Source of the DNA: Pseudomonas vranovensis DSM 16006
GTDB lineage: Bacteria > Pseudomonadota > Gammaproteobacteria > Pseudomonadales > Pseudomonadaceae
Assembly: GCF_000425805.1 (NCBI RefSeq)
Contig: NZ_AUED01000012.1
Span: 124,001 to 188,000, forward strand
Direction of reading: 5' to 3'
DNA: 64,000 nucleotides
In this document: piece by piece, positions 9,213-17,618 of the stretch
How positions within the stretch are numbered: the first letter of the stretch is position 1
How the letters are laid out: every line of letters starts with the position of its first letter
The notes under the pieces: generated by a model
Told to the model about the DNA's origin: nothing
What the model saw: only the letters and a program-made list of their open reading frames with translations
Databases searched by the model: none
Position numbers and translations under genes: made by a program

Positions 9213-10352
9213 TCAGCAGACGATGCGGTTCATGTAGTTCGTGAAACCCGTGATGTAGCGCGGGGTCGGGATCAGGAAGGCATCGTGGCCATAGGGCGAG
9301 TCGATATCCAGGTAGCAGACGTTCTTGCGCGCGGCGATCAGGGCGTCGACGATCTCCCGCGAGCGTGCCGGCGAAAAACGCCAGTCGGTGGTGAACGACA
9401 TCACGCAATAGTCCGCCGTGACGTTGGCCAGGGTTGCGGCCAGGTCGCCACCGTGGGCGGCGGCCGGGTCGAAGTAGTCCAGGGCCTTGGTCATCAGCAG
9501 GTAGGTGTTGGCGTCGAAACGCCCGGAGAACTCCTCGCCCTGGTAGCGCAGGTAGCTTTCGACCTGGAATTCGACGCTGTGGAAGTCGTAGTTGAGCTTG
9601 TCGCTCTTGAGCTCACGGCCGAATTTCTCGCCCATGGAGTCATCGGACAGATAGGTGATGTGCCCGACCATGCGCGCCAGCATCAGGCCGCGCTTGGGGA
9701 TCACGCCGCGGTCCTGGAACGAGCCGCCATGAAATTCCGGGTCGGTGAGGATGGCTTGGCGGGCCACCTCGTTGAAGGCGATGTTCTGTGCCGAGAGCTT
9801 GGGTGCCGAGGCGATGTCCAGGCAGTGGCGCACGCGATCGGGGTAGGTGATGGTCCACTGCAGCGCCTGCATGCCACCCAGGCTGCCGCCGACCACGGCG
9901 GCCCACTGCTGGATCCCCAGGCGATCGGCCAGGCGGGCCTGGCTGTGTACCCAGTCTTCGACCGTCAGCACCGGGAAATCGGCGCCATAGGGCTTGCCGG
10001 TGACCGGGTTGACGCTGCTGGGGCCGGTGCTGCCATTGCAGCCGCCGAGATTGTTCAGGCTGACGACGAAGAAGCGATTGGTGTCGATCGGCTTGCCCGG
10101 GCCGATGCAGCTGTCCCACCAACCGGGCTTGCGGTCGTTGGGGCTGTGGTAGCCCGCCGCATGGTGGTGGCCCGATAGTGCATGGCAGATCAGCACGGCG
10201 TTGCTGGCCGAGCTGTTGAGCGTACCGTAGGTTTCGTAGATCAGTTCATAGGAGGCCAGCGAGCGGCCACAGGCCAGCGCCAGGGGCTCGTTGAACTGCG
10301 CCAGTTGCGGTGTTACCAGACCGACCGAATCTTCGGGAAAGACAGTGGACAT
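9213..10352 (-). CDS. metX: Homoserine O-acyltransferase MetX (probably succinyl-specific)
   Basis: The 379-residue alpha/beta hydrolase-fold enzyme activates homoserine for methionine synthesis. The nucleophile elbow is [10 protein letters not shown] (Ser near residue 150), and the catalytic Asp/His region ends in [10 protein letters not shown]. Pseudomonas MetX enzymes use succinyl-CoA despite being MetX-type, so the symbol metXS is also used; the acyl preference is inferred from lineage. metW follows directly. No SAM riboswitch is visible upstream. Confidence 0.95.
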   Translation of the reverse strand: MSTVFPEDSVGLVTPQLAQFNEPLALACGRSLASYELIYETYGTLNSSASNAVLICHALSGHHHAAGYHSPNDRKPGWWDSCIGPGKPIDTNRFFVVSLNNLGGCNGSTGPSSVNPVTGKPYGADFPVLTVEDWVHSQARLADRLGIQQWAAVVGGSLGGMQALQWTITYPDRVRHCLDIASAPKLSAQNIAFNEVARQAILTDPEFHGGSFQDRGVIPKRGLMLARMVGHITYLSDDSMGEKFGRELKSDKLNYDFHSVEFQVESYLRYQGEEFSGRFDANTYLLMTKALDYFDPAAAHGGDLAATLANVTADYCVMSFTTDWRFSPARSREIVDALIAARKNVCYLDIDSPYGHDAFLIPTPRYITGFTNYMNRIVC

Positions 10353-10417
10353 CGACCCTGCTCACGCTTAAATGAGGCGTAAGTCTAAAGACCGCAGATG
10401 AGTGCGGCAAGGAAAGC

Positions 10418-10472
10418 ATCGCGGGGCAAGCCCGCACCTACAAACCCTGTAGGAGCGGGCTTGCCCGCGAAG
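10418..10472. repeat. REP pair (inverted) between yggT and metX
   Basis: Two inverted copies of the Pseudomonas REP core are present: GCGGGGCAAGCCCGC at 10421-10435 and GAGCGGGCTTGCCCGCGA at 10453-10470. They are joined by a short CCTACAAACCCTGTAGG linker that also pairs. Such pairs lie outside genes and are usually moved by RAYT transposases; no RAYT gene is in this window. Confidence 0.88.
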
Positions 10473-10480
10473 GATGAACA

Positions 10481-11071
10481 TCAAACCAGTAGGCGCAGTA
10501 CCTCCGGCATACCGGTCATGGCCGCCAGGTTGTTGATCACCAGCATGTCGATCAGCTTGAGCGCCATGAACGCCAGGATCGGCGAAATATCCAGGCCGCC
10601 CAGGTTCGGCAGAATGCGGCGGAACGGGGCCAGGAATGGATCGCAGATCTGGTTGATCAGCTCGGCGCCCGGGTTGTGGCTTCCTGGTGCGACCCAGGAC
10701 AGGATCACGCTGATGATCAGGGCGAAGAAGAAAATCTTCAGGAACAGCGCGGTTACGCCGATGATCGACCAGATCAGCAACTGCAGCGGGTTGCCGGTGG
10801 TGCCGTAGGCCAGCAGCAGCGTCAGGCCCATGATCAGCATCTGCACGATGATCGCCAACAGCAGCGAGGACATGTCCAGGCCGAACAGGCTGGGGATGAT
10901 CCGGCGCATGGGCTTGAGCAGTGGTTGGGTAGCGCGTACGGCGAACTGGCTGAGCGGGTTGTAGAAGTCGGCGCGTACCAGCTGCAGGATGAAGCGCAGC
11001 ATGATGATCAGCAGGTAGAGGCTGCCCAGGGTTTGCAGGATATAGATGGCAGCGGTGTTCAATCCGATCAT
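10481..11071 (-). CDS. YggT family membrane protein
   Basis: The 196-residue protein contains two YggT repeats, each with two membrane segments and the mark NPLSQF / PLLKPMRRIIP or NQICDPFLAPFRRILP. YggT proteins are linked to osmotic or ion stress tolerance and to shape control, with no defined biochemistry. ATG 11071 is chosen over the longer upstream frame because it gives the family N-terminus. It follows proC by 10 nt, the standard proC-yggT pair. Confidence 0.9.
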   Translation of the reverse strand: MIGLNTAAIYILQTLGSLYLLIIMLRFILQLVRADFYNPLSQFAVRATQPLLKPMRRIIPSLFGLDMSSLLLAIIVQMLIMGLTLLLAYGTTGNPLQLLIWSIIGVTALFLKIFFFALIISVILSWVAPGSHNPGAELINQICDPFLAPFRRILPNLGGLDISPILAFMALKLIDMLVINNLAAMTGMPEVLRLLV

Positions 11072-11081
11072 GTTCGGCTCC

Positions 11082-11900
11082 TTAGTTGCCCAGTTGTTCG
11101 GCCATCTCGGCCGAGCGGTGCGCCGCAGCGCCCAGCGCCTTCTCCACCAGCGCTTCGAATCCATCGGCCTGGAACGACCTGATCGCCGCTTCGGTGGTGC
11201 CGGCTGGCGAGGTCACGCGGCGACGCAGTTCGGCGGCGTCTACATCGCTGCTGACGGCCATGTGGGCGGCGCCCAGAGCGGTTTGCAGGGTCAGCTTGGC
11301 AGCGGTTTCACGTGGCAGGCCGAGTCTTTCACCCGCAGCGGTCATCGCTTCGATCAGCAGGAAGAAGTACGCAGGGCCGCTACCGGAGACGGCGGTGACG
11401 GCGTCCAGCTGTTGCTCGGTGTCCAGCCACAGGGCGATGCCCACAGCCGACAGCAATTGCTCTGCTTGCTGGCGCTGGGCGGCCGAGACCTGGGGCGTGG
11501 CGTACAGGCCGCTGACGCCCTGGCGCAGCAGTGCCGGGGTATTGGGCATGCAGCGCACGATGGGGTGGGCGCCGAGCCAGTTGTTCATGCTCGCGCAGGT
11601 GATGCCGGCAGCGATCGACACCACCAGTTGCTCAGGCTTGAGGCTTGGCTTGAGGGCCTCGCACACGGCTTTCATGGCCTGTGGCTTGACCGCCAGGACG
11701 ATAACGTCGGCACCGTCGATGGCCTGGGCGTTGTCGGCGAACATTTCAATGCCGTGTTCGGCATGGATCTTGGCCCGTTGCTCGGCACCCGGGTCGCTGG
11801 CGCGAATCTGCGAAGCGTCCAGGCCCTGGGCGCGCAGGCCGCCGATCAGGCTGGCGGCCATGTTGCCGGCGCCGATAAAGGCAATACGAGTCTTGCTCAT
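11082..11900 (-). CDS. proC: Pyrroline-5-carboxylate reductase ProC
   Basis: A 272-residue NAD(P)H-dependent reductase catalysing the last step of proline synthesis. The Rossmann motif IGAGNMAASLIGG is at residues 9-21, VLAVKPQ near 70, and the C-terminal signature PAGTTEAAIRSF with GSGPAYFFLLIEAM close the catalytic domain. It lies between yggS and yggT in the common yggS-proC-yggT order. Confidence 0.96.
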   Translation of the reverse strand: MSKTRIAFIGAGNMAASLIGGLRAQGLDASQIRASDPGAEQRAKIHAEHGIEMFADNAQAIDGADVIVLAVKPQAMKAVCEALKPSLKPEQLVVSIAAGITCASMNNWLGAHPIVRCMPNTPALLRQGVSGLYATPQVSAAQRQQAEQLLSAVGIALWLDTEQQLDAVTAVSGSGPAYFFLLIEAMTAAGERLGLPRETAAKLTLQTALGAAHMAVSSDVDAAELRRRVTSPAGTTEAAIRSFQADGFEALVEKALGAAAHRSAEMAEQLGN

Positions 11901-11938
11901 GTCAGGTCCTTGAAGGGAAAGGTTGAAAAAGGCATGGG

Positions 11939-12625
11939 TCAGGGCTGGCCGTAATCGCGGGCACCGAACAGCGCCGTGCCGATACGGACCCAGGTCGCGC
12001 CCTGGGCGATGGCCGCTTCCAGGTCGTGGCTCATGCCCATGGAAAGGGTGTCCAGGGCCAGGTCCAGCTCGGCCTGCAACTGACGAACCTGGGCGAAGGC
12101 GGCTTCTTGTGCCGTGCGATCGTCGGTGGGTTCGGGAATCGCCATCAGCCCGCGCAAATGCAGGCGCGGCAGCGCAACGATGGCGCGGGCCAGGGCTGGG
12201 AGTTCGTCCGGGGTGCAGCCGGATTTGCTGGACTCGCCACTGACATTTACCTGCAGGCAGATGTTCAGCGGCGCCAGGCCATCGGGGCGTTGCTCGGACA
12301 GGCGTTGGGCGATTTTCAGTCGGTCCACGGAATGTACCCAGTCAAAATGCTCGGCGATTGCACGCGTCTTGTTCGACTGAATGGGGCCGATGAAGTGCCA
12401 GGTCAAGGGCAGGTCGGTCAATTCGGCCTGTTTGTTCAAGGCTTCCTGCAGGTAGTTTTCACCCACGTCACGCACCCCGGCAGCATAGGCCTCACGCACG
12501 GCGGCGGCGGGTTTGGTCTTGCTCACTGCCAGCAGGCGAATGTCGGAAGGCTCGCGCCCGGCGGCCTGAGCGGCAGCACGGATGCGTGCGGCAAGCGTGG
12601 AAAGGTTGTCTGCTATGGTGGACAT
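11939..12625 (-). CDS. yggS: PLP homeostasis protein (YggS/PROSC)
   Basis: The 228-residue fold-type III PLP-binding barrel carries the cofactor Lys in LLAVSKTKPA (near residue 36) and the C-terminal SMGMSHDLEAAI and VRIGTALFG motifs. The family buffers free pyridoxal 5'-phosphate and affects amino-acid balance, without a known catalytic reaction. It diverges from pilT across 66 bp. Confidence 0.94.
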   Translation of the reverse strand: MSTIADNLSTLAARIRAAAQAAGREPSDIRLLAVSKTKPAAAVREAYAAGVRDVGENYLQEALNKQAELTDLPLTWHFIGPIQSNKTRAIAEHFDWVHSVDRLKIAQRLSEQRPDGLAPLNICLQVNVSGESSKSGCTPDELPALARAIVALPRLHLRGLMAIPEPTDDRTAQEAAFAQVRQLQAELDLALDTLSMGMSHDLEAAIAQGATWVRIGTALFGARDYGQP

Positions 12626-12691
12626 TGATCGATGCCAGCGGCTCTTTGGGTCTGCGGCATTCTACCTGCTTGGCAGCCTTTGGGGAGTCTC

Positions 12692-13720
12692 ATGGATGCG
12701 ACTGAACTGCTGGGCCTGGCCACCAAGGCCGGCGCCTCGGACCTGCACCTGGCCGCGGCCGAAGTGCCGGCGATCCGTCTGGACGGACGCATTCGTCGCC
12801 TTGAGCTGGCAGCGCTCAGTGCCGAACAGCTGCAGGCGTTGCTTGGGCAATTAATGTCCGAATCGCAGAAAAAGGACTTTGAAACACAACTGGATATCGA
12901 TTTTGCGGTCGCGGTACCAGGGCTTGGACGTTTTCGGGTCAATGCGTTCAATCAGTTGCAAGGCCCGAGTGCAGTCGTGCGGGTGGTGGCAAGCAAGGTG
13001 AACAGCCTGGCTGAGTTGGGCCTGGGAGATGTGTTTCGCCAGATTGCCGAGTTGTCGTCGGGGCTGGTGCTGGTCAGTGGGCCAACGGGGTCAGGAAAGT
13101 CCACCACCCTGGCGGCCTTGATCGACCACCTGAATCGGGAGCGAGCGTTGCACATTCTGACCCTCGAAGACCCCATCGAATTTATCCACAGCCCGCAACG
13201 CAGCCTGATCAGTCAGCGTGAGGTCGGCAGGCATAGTCATGGATTCGCCGAGGCCTTGCGTGCCGCCCTGCGCCAGGATCCGGATGTCATCATGCTGGGC
13301 GAGTTGCGTGACCCGCCTACCATCCGCCTGGCCCTGACCGCCGCGGAGACCGGGCACCTGGTACTGGCGACGGTTCACACGGGGTCGGCTGCAAAGACCA
13401 TCGATCGCCTGGTGGACGTGTTCGCCGCCGAAGAAAAGCAGTTGGTCCGCACCATGCTGGCCGAAGCGCTGCAGGCGGTGGTGTCACAGGTGCTGGTGGA
13501 ACGGGTGGGGGGTGGCCGGGTGGCGGCCTATGAGGTACTGCTGGCTACACCGGCGGTGCGCAACCTGGTGCGCGAAGGCAAGGTCGCACAACTGTATTCG
13601 ACGATTCAAACCGGGGGAGCATTGGGGATGCAGACCCTGGACAGTTGCCTGCAGGGCCTGCTCCAGCGTGGGCTGATCAGCCCGGACAGCGCCCGGGAGC
13701 GGGCGCATGGCAATTTTTAG
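12692..13720 (+). CDS. pilT: Type IV pilus retraction ATPase PilT
   Basis: The 342-residue secretion ATPase has Walker A GPTGSGKS at 130-137, a Walker B-like region in DPDVIMLGELRD, the His box in TVHTGSAAKTIDRLVDVF, and the PilT-specific AVRNLVREGKV near the C-terminus. It drives pilus retraction and DNA uptake. GGGGAG precedes ATG 12692. No pilU follows, unlike in P. aeruginosa, and the sequence is more diverged than typical PilT. The stop overlaps the convergent NlpC gene by 4 nt. Confidence 0.92.
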   Translation: MDATELLGLATKAGASDLHLAAAEVPAIRLDGRIRRLELAALSAEQLQALLGQLMSESQKKDFETQLDIDFAVAVPGLGRFRVNAFNQLQGPSAVVRVVASKVNSLAELGLGDVFRQIAELSSGLVLVSGPTGSGKSTTLAALIDHLNRERALHILTLEDPIEFIHSPQRSLISQREVGRHSHGFAEALRAALRQDPDVIMLGELRDPPTIRLALTAAETGHLVLATVHTGSAAKTIDRLVDVFAAEEKQLVRTMLAEALQAVVSQVLVERVGGGRVAAYEVLLATPAVRNLVREGKVAQLYSTIQTGGALGMQTLDSCLQGLLQRGLISPDSARERAHGNF

Positions 13721-14340
13721 TGGTTGGCGGCCAGGGCCAATTGCTGGCTCTTTGGCAGGACACGCTTGGCTACCACGTAGCGGCTGCGCCAGTAGGGTTT
13801 GCTCAAGGTGTCGATACTTACCCGCTTGCCCGTGCGAGGGGCATGGATAAAGCGGTCGTTACCCAGGTAGATGGCAACGTGATTCACCCGGCGGCTCTTG
13901 ATATTGAAGAAGATCAGGTCGCCAGGCTTGAGGTCGTTGCGATCGACTTTGATACCGTGGCCCTGGGCCATGGCATTGGAGGTGCGTGGCAGGTCGACTT
14001 CCTCTACTTCGTGGAAGGCATACTTGACCAGGCCGCTGCAGTCGAAGCCCTTGCTCGGGCTGCTGCCGCCCCAGCGGTAGGGCGTACCCAGTACATTGAC
14101 GGCGCGACTGAGCACATCGCTGCTCTGCTGGGGCGACATCGACGCCACCGGCAGGCTTGGCTTGCTTGCACGCGTGCGGTTCTGGACCTTGGGGCTGGCG
14201 TTCTTGGTGGAACGCACAGCCGACGAATTGGTGGTGTATCCGGAAAAGCCGTTGGGTAAACGTTGCTCACGGTTGGTGGCGTGGGCGGCCAGTGGCAATA
14301 ATAGGCAAAGGGTCAGCCATGTCTTGAAAAAAGGACGCAT
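13717..14340 (-). CDS. NlpC/P60 family cell-wall peptidase (C40)
   Basis: The 207-residue exported protein has a signal peptide (about residues 1-21, ending AAHA) and a Ser/Lys-rich linker. An NlpC/P60 domain follows, with catalytic Cys101 in FDCSGLV, His154 in VNHVAIYLG and His166 in RFIHAPR. Members cut peptide stems in peptidoglycan. Similarity is to Spr/YafL-type enzymes; the exact bond cut is unknown. It has no partner gene on its strand. Confidence 0.9.
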   Translation of the reverse strand: MRPFFKTWLTLCLLLPLAAHATNREQRLPNGFSGYTTNSSAVRSTKNASPKVQNRTRASKPSLPVASMSPQQSSDVLSRAVNVLGTPYRWGGSSPSKGFDCSGLVKYAFHEVEEVDLPRTSNAMAQGHGIKVDRNDLKPGDLIFFNIKSRRVNHVAIYLGNDRFIHAPRTGKRVSIDTLSKPYWRSRYVVAKRVLPKSQQLALAANH

Positions 14341-14587
14341 AGGCAGGGCTCTTGTTGGTTAAGCGCGCAACTTTATAACAGCTTTTTGATCAATTTCTGA
14401 TCCGTTGGTCGATTGCAACGGCCTTGAAAACCGGCCACATTGCAGCAAAAAAACGTTATCAAGCGGCGCAGCCCAGGCGGGACAAGCCTTTGCACGCAGC
14501 AAGCGGGCCAAATGCCATACGTCGGCTCGCCACAAAAAAGTCACATTTTTTCTTAGAAAATTTTCCGATAACCCTCAGAGGCTATGA

Positions 14588-15007
14588 ATGAACAGTTATC
14601 AACAGGACGGACAGCTGCATGACACTCACAGCAAGGTGATTGGTTATCTGCTGTGGATTTTTGGCTTCACCGGCGCTCACCGCTTTTATTACGGCAAGCC
14701 GGTCACAGGCACGATCTGGTTCTTCACCTTGGGCCTGCTGGGTATCGGCTGGCTGATCGACCTGTTCCTGATCCCGGCGATGGATCGCGAGGCCGACCTG
14801 CGCTTTCACCCTGGCCCGCTGGACTACAGCCTGTCGTGGATCCTGCTGACTTTCCTGGGTGTATTTGGCGTGCACCGCATGTACCAGGGCAAATGGATCA
14901 CCGGGATCCTCTACCTGTTCACGGGCGGGTTGTTCCTGGTGGGGGTCTTGTACGACTTCTGGACGTTGAACACCCAGGTGTCGCTGGCCAACGCTCAGCG
15001 GCGTTGA
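14588..15007 (+). CDS. TM2 (NINE) domain membrane protein
   Basis: A 139-residue protein with two TM2-type units. The first has FGFTGAHRFYYGKPVTG and the second FLGVFGVHRMYQGKWITG, each followed by a hydrophobic helix ending in a D(F/L) segment. Function is not known; TM2 proteins are widespread small membrane proteins. AGAGG precedes ATG 14588. An overlapping out-of-frame ATG at 14584 is not used. The 247 bp upstream, shared with the divergent peptidase gene, is AT-richer than its surroundings and probably holds both promoters. Confidence 0.87.
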   Translation: MNSYQQDGQLHDTHSKVIGYLLWIFGFTGAHRFYYGKPVTGTIWFFTLGLLGIGWLIDLFLIPAMDREADLRFHPGPLDYSLSWILLTFLGVFGVHRMYQGKWITGILYLFTGGLFLVGVLYDFWTLNTQVSLANAQRR

Positions 15008-15013
15008 AAACCT

Positions 15014-15041
15014 GCGGCCTTGTCGATGTCGACAAGGCCGC
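15014..15041. terminator. Hairpin between convergent TM2 and SPOR genes
   Basis: A perfect 12-bp stem, CGGCCTTGTCGA / TCGACAAGGCCG, with a 2-nt spacer lies 7 nt after the TM2 gene stop. On the minus strand it is followed shortly by TTTT; on the plus strand the T run is weak. It probably stops transcription from the SPOR side better than from the TM2 side. Confidence 0.6.
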
Positions 15042-15049
15042 CAGTTGTT

Positions 15050-15739
15050 CTACTGGCGAGTCTGGCGCTGCTGCAACAGCAGGTTGCTGAAGCCGCTGCC
15101 GGCCAGTTGCTTCTGGGCGACGGTCAACTGTTCACGGTTGCTGAACGGGCCGACCAATACCCGGTACCAGGTTTCATCCTTCACCGTACCGGACTCCACC
15201 TTCACCGCCTGGCCCAGCAGAATAATCTGCGCGCGTACCTTGTCGGCATCGGCCTGCTTGCGGAACGAGCCCGCCTGCAGGAAGAACTGGGTGGTCGCCG
15301 CCGGTTTGATCACTGGCGGTGCAGGCGGTGGTGTCTGCCCCATCAGCGCGGCCTGGGCGCGGGCGGTGTCGATCTTCGCGGCCTCGGCCGGGGTGACCGG
15401 AGGCTGCGCTGGCACCGGCGGAGTTTTCTCCGGCACGGCTTCAGGCGGCACGATCACTTCAGACTCGGGCAGCAAGGTATAGAAGTCGTACTTGGGCTTG
15501 ACCGGCTGTTGCGGGCTGGGTGCGGTCTTGTTGGCTTCAGCGACCTTCTCGGCTTTGTGCTGCTCGGGCTTGGTACGTTTGACCTCCTCGTTGCCAGGCT
15601 CAAGCTTCATCAGGAAAACCACGAAGGCACCGACCGAAAGGCCGATCGCCAGCCACAGCCAGCCCGGGATGGGTTGCTTGGCAGGTGGCTGGTAGCGACT
15701 GGCGCCGCGCTTGGGTGCGGGTTTTTTCTTGGCAGCCAA
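15050..15739 (-). CDS. SPOR domain inner-membrane protein
   Basis: The 229-residue protein has a basic N-terminus (AAKKKPAPKR), one membrane segment (about residues 26-44), a Pro/Ala/Lys-rich periplasmic linker, and a C-terminal SPOR domain beginning TTQFFLQAGSF. SPOR domains bind glycan strands stripped of stem peptides at the septum, so a FtsN-like role is likely. The start is probably TTG 15739, one base after the argS stop; an ATG in frame would need to lie inside argS. Confidence 0.85.
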   Translation of the reverse strand: MAAKKKPAPKRGASRYQPPAKQPIPGWLWLAIGLSVGAFVVFLMKLEPGNEEVKRTKPEQHKAEKVAEANKTAPSPQQPVKPKYDFYTLLPESEVIVPPEAVPEKTPPVPAQPPVTPAEAAKIDTARAQAALMGQTPPPAPPVIKPAATTQFFLQAGSFRKQADADKVRAQIILLGQAVKVESGTVKDETWYRVLVGPFSNREQLTVAQKQLAGSGFSNLLLQQRQTRQ

Positions 15740-15740
15740 C

Positions 15741-17477
15741 TTACATGCGCTCCAGGGTTTCCAGGCCAAGCAGTTCCAGACCTTGCTTGAGAGTACGACC
15801 GGTCAGGGCAGCCAGGCGCAGGCGACTCTGCATTTGTTCCGGGGTTTCGGCGGCCAGGATCGGGCAGTTCTCGTAGAAGCTGGAGAACAGGCCGGCCACG
15901 TCGTAGAGGTAGGCGCACAGTACGTGCGGGGTGCCTTTTTCAGCGACGTTGTTCAGGATTTCACCGAACTGGGCCAGGCGTGCGGCCAGGTCCTGCTCTT
16001 GCGCTGCTTGCAGAACGATCTGCCCGTCGACTTCGTCGAAGCGCTTGCCCAATTTGCGGAATACGCCGGCAACCCGGGTGTAGGCGTACAGCAGGTACGG
16101 GGCAGTGTTGCCCTCGAAGTTGAGCATCAGTTCGAAGTTGAAGCTGTAGTCGCTGGTACGGTGCTTGGACAGGTCGGCGTACTTGACCGCGCCAATGCCC
16201 ACTACCTCGGCGATGGCACGCAGTTCGTCTTCGGCGAGCTCGGGGTTCTTCTCCTTGACCAGGGCATAGGCACGCTCCTTGGCTTCGGTGAGCAGGTCGA
16301 TCAGCTTGACGGTGCCGCCGTCACGGGTCTTGAACGGACGGCCATCGGCACCGTTCATGGTGCCGAAGCCCATGTGCTCCATCTGCATCGGGTGGCCGAC
16401 GAAGCCTGCCAGGCGAGCCACTTCGAACACCTGGTTGAAGTGCAGGGCCTGACGCTGGTCGACGAAATACAGGGCGCGGTCAGCCTTGAGCACGTTGCTG
16501 CGGTAGCGCACGGCCGCGAGGTCAGTGGTGGCGTACAGGTAGCCACCGTCGGCCTTCTGCACGATCACAGGCAGGGGTTCGCCCTCGGCGGTCTTGAAGT
16601 CGTCGAGGAATACGCACTGGGCGCCCTTGCTTTCGACCAGCATGCCTTTGGCCTTAAGGTCGGCAACCACGTTGGCCAGGTCGTCGTTATAGGCACTCTC
16701 GCCCATGACGTCGGCCATGGTCAGCTTGACGTTGAGCAGCTCGTAGGTCTTCTGGCAGTGGGACAGGGAGATGTCCTTGAAGCGGGTCCACAGCTTCAGG
16801 CATTCCTCGTCACCGGCTTGCAGCTTGACCACCAGGCCACGGGCGCGGTCGGCGAATTCTTCGGACTCGTCGAAGCGTTTCTTCGCGGCGCGGTAGAAGT
16901 TTTCAAGGTCCGACAGCTCGTCGCTGGTGATCGGGTTTTCCTGAAGGTAGGCCATCAGCATGCCGAACTGGGTACCCCAGTCGCCCACGTGGTTCTGGCG
17001 GATCACGGTGTCGCCGAGAAACTCCAGTACGCGCGAGACGGCATCACCGATGATGGTCGAGCGCAGGTGGCCGACGTGCATCTCTTTGGCCAGGTTCGGC
17101 GCCGAGAGATCGACCACGACCTTCTGCTGCGGGCCGGCCTTGTGTACACCCAGCTTGGCATCGGCCAGGGCGGCGTCGAGGCGGGCAGCCAGGGCCTGGG
17201 TGTTCTGGAAGAAGTTCAAGAAACCTGGGCCGGCGATCTCGACCTTGCTGACCTGCGGGTCGGCAGGCAGGGCGTTGATGATTTTTTCGGCCAGGTCACG
17301 AGGTTTCATGCCTGCAGGCTTGGCCAGCATCATCGCGACGTTGCTGGCGAAATCGCCGTGGGTCTTGTCCCGGGCGTTTTCTACCTGGATCGCCGGCGTC
17401 AGCCCTTCAGGCAGCACACCGTCGGTGACGAGTTGGGTGAGGGCTTGCTGGATCAGCTGGCGAATGGTGTCTTTCAT
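15741..17477 (-). CDS. argS: Arginyl-tRNA synthetase
   Basis: The 578-residue class I synthetase charges tRNA-Arg. An N-terminal Add1 domain precedes the HIGH-type motif ([20 protein letters not shown]) near residue 125. The KMSKS-equivalent region is [12 protein letters not shown], and the anticodon-binding DALR domain is C-terminal. It has its own promoter (17538-17566) and is coupled to the downstream SPOR gene. Confidence 0.96.
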   Translation of the reverse strand: MKDTIRQLIQQALTQLVTDGVLPEGLTPAIQVENARDKTHGDFASNVAMMLAKPAGMKPRDLAEKIINALPADPQVSKVEIAGPGFLNFFQNTQALAARLDAALADAKLGVHKAGPQQKVVVDLSAPNLAKEMHVGHLRSTIIGDAVSRVLEFLGDTVIRQNHVGDWGTQFGMLMAYLQENPITSDELSDLENFYRAAKKRFDESEEFADRARGLVVKLQAGDEECLKLWTRFKDISLSHCQKTYELLNVKLTMADVMGESAYNDDLANVVADLKAKGMLVESKGAQCVFLDDFKTAEGEPLPVIVQKADGGYLYATTDLAAVRYRSNVLKADRALYFVDQRQALHFNQVFEVARLAGFVGHPMQMEHMGFGTMNGADGRPFKTRDGGTVKLIDLLTEAKERAYALVKEKNPELAEDELRAIAEVVGIGAVKYADLSKHRTSDYSFNFELMLNFEGNTAPYLLYAYTRVAGVFRKLGKRFDEVDGQIVLQAAQEQDLAARLAQFGEILNNVAEKGTPHVLCAYLYDVAGLFSSFYENCPILAAETPEQMQSRLRLAALTGRTLKQGLELLGLETLERM

Positions 17478-17537
17478 GGGCTTCTCTTTCGACCGCAAGC
17501 GCGGCGGCGCTTCGATGCGCAGGTGGAAAAACTGAAC

Positions 17538-17566
17538 ATTATCCGTTGCCGGGGCGGGGTTGCCAA
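17538..17566 (-). promoter_or_regulatory. Sigma-70 promoter of argS
   Basis: Read on the minus strand, TTGGCA (17561-17566) and GATAAT (17538-17543) are separated by exactly 17 nt. Each box matches five of six consensus bases. The expected transcription start is about 55 nt before ATG 17477. Confidence 0.7.
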
Positions 17567-17618
17567 CCTTTGGGGGATTTGCGGTGTCGGGACCGCGGGC
17601 CGAGCCCGCTCCCGCAGA

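Noticed and set aside
10353..10480. SAM riboswitch upstream of metX
   Set aside because: The gap holds a REP pair and no recognisable SAM aptamer core.
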